Below are positions 9,076-21,300 of a stretch of 64,000 bases of DNA, piece by piece. Numbering within the stretch: the stretch's first letter is position 1; each line of letters starts with the position of its first letter. This DNA is from Ashinkailepas kermadecensis (lineage: Eukaryota; Arthropoda; Thecostraca; Neolepadidae). Below the pieces are notes generated by a model, which worked only from the letters and a program-made list of their open reading frames with translations, searched no databases and was not told the origin of the DNA. The stretch covers positions 832,001 through 896,000 of the forward strand of contig JAOTOM010005094.1 in assembly GCA_034440615.1 (NCBI GenBank), read 5' to 3'. Made by a program: the position numbers and the translations under genes.

Positions 9076-11347
9076 CAACTCTACCTGACTACAGATGTCA
9101 CGTGCCAGTGCCACTGCCTGACTACAGATGCCGCGTTTCGGTACCACTTCCTCAGAATACCACTAATTACAGATACTGCGTCTCAGTACCACTGCCTGAT
9201 TACAGATGTCGCGTCTCAATACCACTTCCTGACTACAGACGGAGTATCTCAGCACCATCGCCTGACTACAGATGCCGCGTCTCAGCACCATCGCCTGACT
9301 ACAGACAGTATCAGTACCATCATCTGACTACAGATGGAGTATCGCAGTGCCATCACCCGACTACAGACAACGCGTCTCAGTACCATGATCTGACTACAGA
9401 CGCCGCGCCTCAGTACCATCATCTGACTACAGACGTCAAGCCTCAGTACCATCATCTTACTACAGACGTCACGCCTCAGTACCATCGCCTGACTACAGAT
9501 GCCGCGTCTCAGTACCATCACCTGATTACAGACAGTATCAGTACCATCATCTGACTACAGATGGAGTATCGCAGTGCCATCACCCGACTACAGACGAGCG
9601 TTCGTACCATCGCCTGACTACAGATGCCGCGTTCAGTACCATCCTGACTACAGACAGTATCAGTACCATCATCTGACTACAGATGGAGTATCGCAGTGCC
9701 ATCACCCGACTCAGACGACGCGTCTCAGTACCATGATCTGACTACAGACGCCGCGCCTCAGTACCATCATCTGACTACAGACGTCAAGCCTCAGTACCAT
9801 CATCTTACTACAGACGTCACGCCTCAGTACCATCGCCTGACTACAGATGCCGCGTCTCAGTACCATCACCTGATTACAGACAGTATCAGTACCATCATCT
9901 GACTACAGATGGAGTATCGCAGTGCCATCACCCGACTACAGACGACGCGTCTCAGTACCATCGCCTGACTACAGATGCCGCGTCCCAGTACCATCGCCTG
10001 ACTACAGACAGTATCAGTACCATCATCTGACTACAGATGGAGTATCGCAGTGCCATCACCCGACTACAGACGACGCGTCTCAGTACCATCGCCTGACTAC
10101 AGATGCCGCGTCTCAGTACCATCGCCTGACTACAGACAGTATCAGTACCATCATCTGACTACAGATGGAGTATCGCAGTGCCATCACCCGACTACAGACA
10201 ACGCGTCTCAGTACCATGATCTGACTACAGACGCCGCGCCTCAGTACCATCATCTGACTACAGACGTCAAGCCTCAGTACCATCATCTTACTACAGACGT
10301 CACGCCTCAGTACCATCGCCTGACTACAGATGCCGCGTCTCAGTACCATCACCTGATTACAGACAGTATCAGTACCATCATCTGACTACAGATGGAGTAT
10401 CGCAGTGCCATCACCCGACTACAGACGACGCGTCTCAGTACCATGATCTGACTACAGACGCCGCGCCTCAGTACCATCATCTGACTACAGACGTCAAGCC
10501 TCAGTACCATCATCTTACTACAGACATCACGCCTCAGTACCATCGTCTGACTACAGACGTCACGTATCAGTACCATCACCTGACTACAGACGGAGTATCT
10601 CAGTACCATCATCTGACTACAGACGTCACGCCTCAGTACCATCAGCTGACTACAGACGTCACGCCTCAGTGCCATCATCTGACTACAGACGTCACGCCTC
10701 AGTACCATCATCTGACTACAAACGTCACGTATCAGTAACCATCGTCTGACTACAGACGGAGTATCTCAGTACCATCATCTGACTACAGACGTCACGCATC
10801 AGTACCATCATCTGACTACAGACGTCACGCATCAGTACCATCACCTGACTACAGACGGAGTATCTCAGTGCCATCATCTGACTACAGACGTCACGTATCA
10901 GTACCATCATCTGACTACAGACGTCACGCATCAGTACCATCATCTGACTACAAACGTCACGTATCAGTACCATCACCTGACTACAGACGGAGTATCTCAG
11001 TGCCATCATCTGACTACATACGTCACGCCTCAGTACCATCATCTGACTACAGACGTCACGCATCAGTACCATCACCTGACTACAGACGGAGTATCTCAGT
11101 GCCATCATCTGACTACAGACGTCACGTATCAGTACCATCACCTGACTACAGACGGAGGATCTCAGTGCCATCATCTGACTACAGACGCCGCGTCTCAGTA
11201 CCATTACCTGACTACAGACAGGGTATTTCAGTACTATCACCCGACTACAGACGCCGCGTTTCAGTACCATCGCCTGACTACAGACAGCGTATTTCACCAC
11301 CATCATCCGACTACAAATGGCGCATCTCTGTACCACTGCACACTGAC
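9076..11347 (-). repeat. 33-bp minisatellite beginning at the exon 2 donor
   Basis: About 69 units, gene-strand consensus GTCAGNTGATGGTACTGAGA followed by a variable CpG-rich part ending CTGTA. The first unit starts at the GT of the splice donor (GTCAGT). Higher-order periods of 227 and 128 bp are visible between 9,326 and 10,384. Confidence 0.95.
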
Positions 11348-11508
11348 CGTGAGGGAGTGTTCGCACGGCGTGATGACGTGCAGAGTGACGTCACACTGCA
11401 GGGTGAGCGTCGTGCTGCGGCTGCTCACTCCCAGCACGGAACTGGCCGTGTTTGCCTCGTACCGGTAGTGGTACGCTTCACCCGGCTTGTACTGGAACTT
11501 GGTTGGCT
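11348..11508 (-). CDS. apolipophorin-like exon 2
   Basis: 161 bp, preceded by a TTTCAG acceptor and followed by a GTCAGT donor. It encodes PTKFQYKPGEAYHYRYEAN, then a strand segment ending TPCEHSLT. The YxYRYE motif and the later Cys match the first strands of the LPD_N domain in apolipophorins and apoB. It ends in phase 0. The downstream 33-bp minisatellite begins at the donor itself. Confidence 0.85.
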
Positions 11509-12600
11509 CTGAAAGTCACACACGTGAATCACAATCTAATCGGTTTTGATGCATGCTATTTGCAAGGTAATCTGACGCTCCTGGCCGAGCATTGGCGTCC
11601 GTGCTAGTGCAATATATGTTGCGTGAACTAAAGTACTCTAATTCTGATGTGCAAGCTGATTAAAAATCCATTGATTTTTAGATGAATTGCATGAGTCCTG
11701 ACTTTAGAATTTGATGTCTTGCAACTCCTATGTATCTAGAGAATCTAGGTGAAATGCATTAATTTAAAACACGTAGGAATATGCAATTTTGAGTCACACT
11801 GATTCCTGGATTTTGTTTCCCTTCGCACCAGCTGATTTCTTCCGCATAAATAGTATAAAAAACAGTGAGGTGAGGTTTCATACCACCAAGGGCTTTCCAA
11901 AAGTGTTTGATGATCCACGCTATGAAATTCTACGTTAAAATAAATCACAGTAGCCGAGATTACATACCCTGCACCTGTGTTATTCGAAATTCAGCTGACT
12001 CAAGTCCAGCATAACGATTTCTGTAGTGTGAATTTCTATAGGCAAATTGAATGTTCAAATTGAGTTTCTGACAATATGCCATTATCCAGTAAATATTTTA
12101 CTAATTGATTGCACACAATCTTCTATACAATTTTAGAGAGTACAGACAAAAGCGAAATAGGCCGAAAGTTACTTGGATTTGTGTGCTCATCAAACATGAT
12201 CCATTAATTTACAGTGGTTAGCTGTGGTCGTCTTAGTACAGCAAAACATAGTCGTACGGCAATTATTAGTACGCCATCCAAACTCAGGAAAAAGATGTGT
12301 GGGTTAAGTTAATTAGCAGTACATTACGGTGAGGTAGTGGTTACCTAGTTACCCGTAGCAACCACCCAAAGTGTCTTACCTCTACATCTCCGTGTTGAAC
12401 ACGTGTTTGTAACTGGTATGAATGGATCTGGAACAAAAAATGCATGCAGTTATACAGTTGCTAGCGTAAGTCATTTCGCCGCGTCCGAGGGGATGAGTTA
12501 TCAGCTGAAATAGAATGAAAGCAGTTACTTACCCGATATGATTAACACTCTCATTTCGTCATGGCTCGGCTCGGTATAGTGTGTGACCTGGTAGTCAAAT

Positions 12601-12705
12601 GACCTGACCCACCCTCAGCGGAAGTGATGTCGGAGTCGTGACAAGTGACCTGTGACAAGTGACAAGTGACCTGACCCACCCTCAGCGGAAGTGATGTCGG
12701 AGTCG
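12601..12705. repeat. 38-bp direct repeat, two copies
   Basis: An identical 38-bp segment starting GACCTGACCCACCCTCAGCG occurs at 12,601-12,638 and 12,668-12,705, separated by GTGACAAGT-type short repeats. Confidence 0.85.
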
Positions 12706-13000
12706 CGAATTCTGAGCGCGCATCTCTGCGAATATTATCGGGGTAAGCACACATCACATGAGAACAAGACAAGCCTTGGTTTGGTGGTAATGTGCCTGAT
12801 CAGCATTCATCAACGTTCCGCTGGGTGAGGCCCCACGTTTTTGTTCGAAGTTCAGCCTCCGACTCCATCAACACAGTGCCAATTCATCACGGTATTTTAC
12901 GGTAATTAATATTCTTAGCGTACTCCAACGAGGCATTTGTTGGAAATAGGCGTTAGATGCCAAGCCCCAGATTTTCTTATCGACGCTATATATGAATATG

Positions 13001-13005
<5 letters not shown>

Positions 13006-13052
<47 letters not shown>
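13006..13052. repeat. (TA)n microsatellite
   Basis: Uninterrupted TA dinucleotides at the outer edge of the left arm of the large inverted repeat, followed by GCATACAAACCATGAG. Confidence 0.95.
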
Positions 13053-13053
<1 letters not shown>

Positions 13054-13077
13054 CATACAAACCATGAGTGAGTCTGG

Positions 13078-13910
<833 letters not shown>

Positions 13911-14984
13911 CATACAAACCATGAGCAGAACGAAACAAAATATTTGATTACTTAGCTAAATATGCCCCCTTAGTTCTTTTTCGCTACTTAAGATTCCAAC
14001 CTAACAGCAAAGATTACGGAGAAGCGAAAGTGGTAGGCACGCATATTCACAAATGTTGGGATTCCCACGATGCATTTAAATTATCCCCATCAAAAACACT
14101 TTTCCTACAATCAAGGCGTCCCAAAACATTACCAAACATCATTTTCGACTTTGTCAGCCGGCTCCAAAGCCATCGATGAATCGCTGGGTCTGCTGGAGCC
14201 AACTTCGTCGGTCGAAAAGTACACATTCGCACGTGCTGCCACGCCAACCAAGCTAACTTGGGAAAGATTTTACAGGTAGATTAGTTAACTTTGGGTTAAC
14301 TCAGTTCAAACTCGATTGGGAGCGTGGTGGTCTGGGTCGATTTTGAACACACCAACGTTTTGTGGGTTGGTGTGCATCTAGTTCCAATTACATTTCCAGA
14401 GTGCTCTGCGAACCTTGTGAAAAGGCTTACGTGTGTGGGTATGCTTTTTCGGGACTGTGTGCGTGCGTGCGTACTTTCGTAGCCGACTACTAGAGCATCG
14501 AAGGTTCTGTGTGCTCGCCTAGCTATCTGTTTATCCAACTCATGAAATAAGCATTTCTGTTCGTAGTCATGTTCGTGACCCTGGACTAGATAAGCTTGTT
14601 TATGTCTTGTCGAGATTCTTCTTTGCTTTAGGTGCACCGTACGGATCCATTCTCAGCTGGTTTGATTTTAGTTAATTCCTTATTTGGGCTTCAGAGCGGC
14701 GGTGGTTTGGTTCTAACTGTGGCTGCCATTACCGACCGTGATGATTTGTGCATCATGCAACATCATGGCTTATGCATTCCGAACAATTGCATGAAGACAT
14801 GCTTCAACAGCTCATTCCTAACAGTTTGGTTTAAACCAAGGGCACGAGGTCACATTGATGCTAGGTCAGTTAAGATGCCCTTGCAGCCAGGCTCGTAACC
14901 GATTTTGGTTCGAAGTGTTCAGACGACGTGCGTATTTGTCAACAGGGATGCAGCCAAGGGACGGAGGGTCGGCCGCTCCCTTCC

Positions 14985-15305
14985 TACGAGCTCTTGCGAA
15001 CGTCTACGGACCCTTAGTCTACTGGCCCTTGGGAACGTCAACAGGCCTTTGCGAACGTCCTCGGACCCCGACAAACCTCTATAGGTCCTTCAAACGTTTA
15101 TGGTGCTTACAGACTCCTTCGAGCCCATATGAACATCAGCGGACCCTCACAAGCGTCTAAGGACCCTTGCGGGCGTCTACGGGTTCTTACGAACGTCTAC
15201 AAGCCCCTGCGAACGTCTACGAGCCATTACGAATACTTGCGGGCCCTTACGAATGCGTGCGGGCTCTTTACGAGAGTCCGCGGACCCTTACAGGCGTTTA
15301 CTTAC
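14985..15305. repeat. degenerate 25-30-bp tandem repeat
   Basis: Repeated forms of CGAACGTCTACGGGCCCTTA with much divergence. It is followed at 15,309-15,360 by a small hairpin sequence built on TTCAGATACTGAA. Confidence 0.75.
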
Positions 15306-16204
15306 CCGTTACTCAATTCAGATACTGAACCCGTGGATTCAGTATCTGAATACTGAATCGACGTCCTTTCCAAATGAAGTTTTGATATCATGCATCTATA
15401 TGCACGCTTGGGTGGTCTGAATTCCTGGTTTATAGTAGTGTCATGTTTACATTCAATTGGAGGAAATAGGAAATCCGACGATCTGGGCCCCCAATGAGGA
15501 TCTACACAAGATCCTTTTTGGGACGGGTCCTTGTCGAAAAAAATGGCCGAAATCCTGGGATTTAAAATATGTATGAGTGTAGTCCGGGCCTCCATCGCAA
15601 AATCCGCCTCATCCTTGAACAGTTCATGGCTATGTCCATGTCCCCATTGATGGAAAATATAACTTGTCCGAGGTGCTTTAGCACCCATAATATTTGCACT
15701 AATGTGGACACTAAGTTTGCACCTAATGAGTCAGCAGAGTTGTATTTATCATGTTTGCACTTAGTATTGAAATTAATATAATCCCTGACGAATCAGCAGC
15801 GGTGTATTTCTGTCACAAATTCGTTGTGGTTATGCACGGTATTTTTCCATTACATTCTTAACACCTCTCCCATCTCCATAATGCTCAGTTGTATTTATTA
15901 CTTGATCGGGCCCGCTTCGCCTTCACTTTCTCAGAAGAGCATCGAGCATTTTTGTAATGCCGGGATATAGGTACAATATCAAAGTTTCTCCAAAACACTA
16001 GCAGCAGAACACACATTCGAGATATCTACAGCGCAGTTCAAGGGCTTTGGCTGCTTAGTGGTTCCTTCAGTCGTGAATATTGCCTTTGTTGCCTACCCCA
16101 AAAAGAAAATTGTCAAATAACAAAAGTTGACAAACGCAATGTACATTTTTGGGTGCGTACAAGCAGTTTGTGAATAGAGAGCGTGCTAATTTATGAGAGC
16201 GGGC

Positions 16205-17250
16205 TAAATCATGTGACACCGCTCCCGCCCGAGAGCGGGAAGTCATGTGACACCTCTCCCACCCGGGAGCGGGCTAAGTCATGTGACACCTCTCCCGCCC
16301 TGGAGCGGGCTAAGTCATGTGACACCTCTCCCACCCGGGAGCGGGCTAAGTCATGTGACACCTCTCCCGCCCGGGAGCGGGCTAAGTCATGTGACACCGC
16401 TCCCGCCCGAGAGCGGGAAGTCATGTGACACCTCTCCCACCCGGGAGCGGGCTAAGTCATGTGACACCTCTCCCGCCCGGGAGCGGGAAGTCATGTGACA
16501 CCTCTCCCACCCTGGAGCGGGCTAAGTCATGTGACACCTCTCCCGCCCGGGAGCGGGCTAAGTCATGTGACATCTCTCCCGCCCGGGAGCGGGAAGTCAT
16601 GTGACACCTCTCCCACCCTGGAGCGGGCTAAGTCATGTGACACCTCTCCCGCCCGGGAGCGGGCTAAGTCATGTGACACCTCTCCCGCCCGGGAGCGGGA
16701 AGTCATGTGACACCTCTCCCACCCTGGAGCGGGCTAAGTCATGTGACACCTCTCCCGCCCGGGGAGCGGGAAGTCATGTGACACCTCTCCCACCCTGGAG
16801 CGGGCTAAGTCATGTGACACCTCTCCCGCCCGGGAGCGGGCTAAGTCATGTGACACCTCTCCCGCCCGGGAGCGGGAAGTCATGTGACACCTCTCCCACC
16901 CTGGAGCGGGCTAAGTCATGGGACACCTCTCCCGCCCGGGAGCGGGAAGTCATGTGACACCTCTCCCACCCGGGAGCGGGCTAAGTCATGTGACACCTCT
17001 GCCGCCCGGGAGCGGGCTAAATCATGTGACACCGCTCCCGCCCGAGAGCGGGAAGTCATGTGACACCTCTCCCACCCGGGGAGCGGGCTAAGTCATGTGA
17101 CACCTCTCCCGCCCGGGAGCGGGAAGTCATGTGACACCTCTCCCACCCGGGAGCGGGCTAAGTCATGTGACACCTCTCCCGCCCGGGAGCGGGCTAAGTC
17201 ATGTGACACCTCTCCCACCCGGGAGCGGGCTAAGTCATGTGACACCTCTG
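16205..17250. repeat. 36-bp GC-rich minisatellite
   Basis: About 29 units built of GGGCTAAGTCATGTGACACC and TCTCCCGCCCGGGAGC. Variants lack CTA or have CACCCTGGAG. Each unit carries the E-box-like GTCATGTGAC and a self-complementary CCCGNCCGGGAGCGGG that can fold into a hairpin. Confidence 0.97.
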
Positions 17251-17670
17251 ACACACATGCCACAAAGCTACACAAAGTAGCCACAGACTCACCCTGTGAT
17301 GGCCACGCACTGGTGTGTAGCCAACGAAACTCTGCTATGCCGTTCAGATGGGACAGTTTATGTATGTTGACAGCGAAGCTGTAGGCTCGTATGCCATCCA
17401 CGGACCAGATGCTGACCACACCACCTATATTCTGACTACTTGGTTGGTATGCTGACCACCTGAGCCGCATGCTCGGCAAATCTGTCCTGGTATGCTGCCG
17501 CTAGACTGCAGCCGGCGATTTAGGTGACGGTGAGCCTCGACCACAGTGCACAATAATCAGACACAGCTGCATCAGTGGCTCAGGTTATCACGGCGATTTA
17601 AATGAGTCACGCCGATGACGTGCGGAGGAGCCCTTGGTCAATACGACACAAGCATAAGCAAATGCATCGA

Positions 17671-18035
17671 GGCGCTTTCTGGGGTCGAGTTTGATCCTCA
17701 CGGTAGTCGCAACATATTGCGCGGCAAAGAGCTTATCGTGGGAAAGAACATTTCAGCCACGCCCAAACTATTCCAGGAAATAATGCATTTACGATGTTCT
17801 CGAAAACCTCATGCATTTTCGGTGTGACGTTCGTTGATTTGGTTTCCTTCAGCTTCTTAAAATGTTTTTTTTTTCATGCACTGTGTGGATGAAACAATAA
17901 GGTGCTTGGGAATAGTGATGGATAGGAGGAACATACCGAATAGGCATTCGAGGCTGAAAAACAAATCTAGGTAAAAACACTTATATATATACATACATGT
18001 GCATGTATGCATATGCATACATATGCATATTATGC

Positions 18036-18086
<51 letters not shown>

Positions 18087-18309
18087 GAATGTGCACTCAT
18101 CTTCAGTCACCGCAATTTTACCGCATTTGTCAGTTGCGGTTATTATGGCGCTACACAAACTTTCTATGTGGCAAGTTGATGAACATTTCAGACAACAATA
18201 AAGTAATATATTTCCATTATCTGTGCTCCAAGCTGTATGCAGGTTTATGCAAAATATTGCATATACTGGCTATAAATCTGAGGCTCATCCACATACACAT
18301 ACACGCCTT

Positions 18310-18340
<31 letters not shown>

Positions 18341-18357
18341 GCATTACCCCCCCCCCA
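17671..18357 (-). repeat. right arm of the long inverted repeat
   Basis: Reverse-complement partner of 13,078-13,769, with a TA run (18,038-18,085) and a CA run (18,305-18,340). Confidence 0.85.
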
Positions 18358-18518
18358 CACACACATAAGATGAGCTAACAGTTCTTCCAATCGGGTTGGA
18401 TTGCAATAGTCGGCTGTTCATTGGATATAAACCAATGTTGTTCTAGAAATACCGATCGGGGCACTTGTCCAAGGGTGACATTTCTCGTAGGTTGTGCTAC
18501 TGATCGGGACAAAAAGAG

Positions 18519-18520
<2 letters not shown>

Positions 18521-18573
<53 letters not shown>
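18521..18573. repeat. (GT)n(GA)n microsatellite
   Basis: GT dinucleotides passing into GA dinucleotides. Simple sequence, no coding. Confidence 0.95.
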
Positions 18574-18578
<5 letters not shown>

Positions 18579-18669
18579 AGCTATGACATGGCATGGGTGT
18601 CTCCAAATGACGGTGAAGGGTCAGAGCAGCACGTCTCCTAAACGTGAAATTTAGCATTACACAAATGGC

Positions 18670-18910
18670 GTTGCTTTCAGGAATTAGGCCTATGGCCTTC
18701 TAGTTGTCCCTGTCGAAAATCCATGCCAACACGAATGGCACTATGTTCTGAGATCTTCTGTGCCATGTACGACACCATGTCGTACATTCCATGTACTCCA
18801 TTCTGTCCCATGTACATTATATTCCTTGCCAACACCATGTACGTTCCATGTACTCCAATACGACTAAATTCAACATTTACCTCACGACGTTGATTGCAAA
18901 GACGCAGCTT
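18670..18910 (-). repeat. dispersed repeat, copy 1
   Basis: Reverse complement of this segment matches 20,646-20,810 (for example CATAGTGCCATTNGTGTTG and TTTGCAATCAACGTNGTG). This copy has an extra internal tandem of GTACATGGAATGTAC-like units. Confidence 0.8.
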
Positions 18911-20645
18911 CAAATGCTCCTCCCCACCACCACCCTTGCTGCGCCTCTGATTGGCGGACGGCCAAGCTTTTCGTGGTGGTGGTGGTGGTAGGGGGGCATA
19001 GGAACATTGGGGTCTAGTGACCTTGGCATATGCCTCTGGATCCTGACTCGTGTGATTCGTTGATTATGGAGACAACCAACCATGGTTCGAATCATAAATT
19101 GGCGTGTACTGCCCTGTTGTTTGGACTTTGGAACTGCGACCGTGCCGGCGACTTGTGTTTGTGTGATGGTTCAGCAGGACCTCAGCAGTATTTGTTTAGG
19201 TATGCGACTCTGCGACTGACCGATGTGCGGATTATCTCTTCAACACAACCCCACACTACGCAGCCTGATGGTAATTACCCGCCTGCAGCCAACACCATCG
19301 GGGAAACACGCGTGAACGAGGGAAGTGTAGCAGTGATGGGCCTTCCGGCTATGAAGGGAAAACCTTGTTTTGTCAGTTAGTTTGAAGCTAGAGAGACTTT
19401 CTCGATATCGTCGGGTCAAAGAAAAAAAAGTTCAGGAAATTTTGATAGCGACTTGCATGGGAAAGGCGGGAAAATATACTCATATACCCATGGGTTTGGT
19501 TCTGGCTTTAAACATGCACACACTTTTCTCACATCTCCATGAAAGCAAACACTGTGCAGTTAGAACGTAGCATTCAGCATTAGCATAGAACGTAGCATCA
19601 GTGAAAACTCCACGCAGGCGTTTTGTGCACTCGCCACGCATGTTTTCGTGATATTCTCGAGTAGCGTGGATGTAACGGCGGCGCAACAGGCAGTCACTGA
19701 TTACGAAGGTGAACGAACCCGCGACATAAAGAAGTGCATCACTGTACGAGCGATTAATATTGCACCGAGCTATCGCACTTTGTTTTCCCATTGATTGTTT
19801 TGTTTTATTTTCTGAGCTTCAAAAATAACTGTGCAAACGTCCAAAACGTTCTACCAATAGGGATTTTCTTTTTTTTCTGACGTGGAATAATCATTGAAAT
19901 GGTTATGTACTTGCCTTGCATTAGAGCAAGCCATTTGAAGCCAAACGCTATCATCCGCTCCGCTGTCGTAAGCCACATACATACATATAGGTTATTTCGC
20001 ACTAGGTAGGCATGGACCGATCCAATTTGGTCAAAACGGATTGTTTCTCTATAGATTGCGCTTGGTTTTTTCTTCGGGTTTTTCAAGTAGCTTGGTTTTT
20101 CCCTTCCCACGTTTTTCCAAGCTCTAACTTAAACATACACCTACACATCCAAGGTCGGGCCTGACGCCCACGGCTCGCCCTGGGCGCCGGGCTTCCGCTT
20201 CGTTCCAGGTCGCAGGTGGCCAGCGGAGCCTGTCCGGAGGCTATGAAGCTGTCCATCTTTCAAGTGTTCTACTGTCTGTTATGTATGTATGTATGTATGT
20301 GTGCCTGTGTGCAATGTATGTGTATGTAATGTATGCCCGTATGTGTACCTATATGCAACGGCCCCTTACGCCACGTTCTTTGTTTGCCGGCGTCTTTCAT
20401 CTTTTCTCTCTTGCCTGTTTAGTACCGCCGGATGCCACATAAGCCGGTTTAACGTAGCCCTTTCATTAAGGTAACAATCTCTAGCGGATGGCACTTTGTC
20501 ACTGCTGAAGCCCCTCCCCCCCCCACAAAAAAAAAAATACTGGCCTTGCTGCCCCTATGCTCGAGCCTTTGTAAATGCTGCGTGCACTTTTGTAGAGACA
20601 AGGAAGCTCTCATTACCCTTCAAAGTGCTTAGGCCACATTTGAAG

Positions 20646-20810
20646 CTGCGTCTTTGCAATCAACGTTGTGTGGTAAATGTTGAATTGAGTCGTATATGAG
20701 TGTGGTTCATGCAACAGAAGATCTCACAGAGCATAGTGCCATTGGTGTTGCCATGGATTTTCCACCGGGAAATCTAGAGGGCCACTGGCCTACTAACTCA
20801 ATGGAACGTC
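20646..20810 (+). repeat. dispersed repeat, copy 2
   Basis: Inverted relative to 18,670-18,910 and lacking its internal GTACATGG tandem. Confidence 0.8.
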
Positions 20811-20949
20811 ATATGTGTAATGCTAAACTCTACGACGTTTGGAAGACGTGCCGTTTTGATCCCTCGCCGTCATCTGGAGACGCCAGTACCATGTGCATAG
20901 CTTCCGCTGCTGTGAAGCAGCATCACGACAGACATGCACTGTCACTTAC

Positions 20950-21016
20950 TCTGGCACAGTGCGAAGTGGGCGACCAGCAGCAGCAGGAGGAGGCGCAGTG
21001 GTGCCGCCGGCGCCAT
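20950..21016 (-). CDS. apolipophorin-like exon 1: signal peptide
   Basis: Encodes M-APAAPLR, a run of six leucines, then VAHFALCQ: a clear signal peptide, with cleavage probable near residues 20-22. The ATG has a strong context (CACCGCCATGG on the minus strand). The exon ends in phase 1 (A) before a GTAAGT donor. Exon 2 opens with AG, making Lys23, and then continues directly into the conserved N-terminal strand. This fit across 9.4 kb is the main evidence that the two exons belong together. Confidence 0.75.
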
Positions 21017-21300
21017 GGCGGTGAGCGGCCGCTGACGCTGACGGTAGCGGGTACCGTCGACACAGCGGAGCACGCCGACAGAGGCAGCCGAACGCCGCCG
21101 GTGGTGTGACCAGAGAGCAGAGTCGGCACTTGTCGCCAGTCGCTCAGCGTCACCGATAACGTACACAGGCGCACGGGCGCCACGAGCGGGCGAGTCCCGC
21201 CTGCGCGTCGGACGAGTGGCGGCGGCTCGTGCGGCTCGTGCGGCTCGTGCGGCTCGTGCGGCCCGCCGCGCCGCCGGCGCGTCGCTCAATCTGCACTAAT
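21017..21300 (-). promoter_or_regulatory. CpG-rich 5' region of the apolipophorin-like gene
   Basis: Directly upstream (minus strand) of the signal-peptide ATG. The sequence is much richer in GC and CpG than its surroundings and contains five copies of GCTCGTGCGG at 21,224-21,270. It is likely to hold the 5' untranslated region and core promoter. I see no TATA box in a usual place. GC richness continues to about 21,560 on the other side. Confidence 0.45.

Noticed and set aside
9076..11347. Regular repeats resembling a CRISPR array
   Set aside because: Units are contiguous and all related, with no unique spacers, and the context is a eukaryotic intron.
16205..17250. 36-bp repeats resembling CRISPR repeats
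   Set aside because: Tandem without spacers. No cas genes. Eukaryotic setting.
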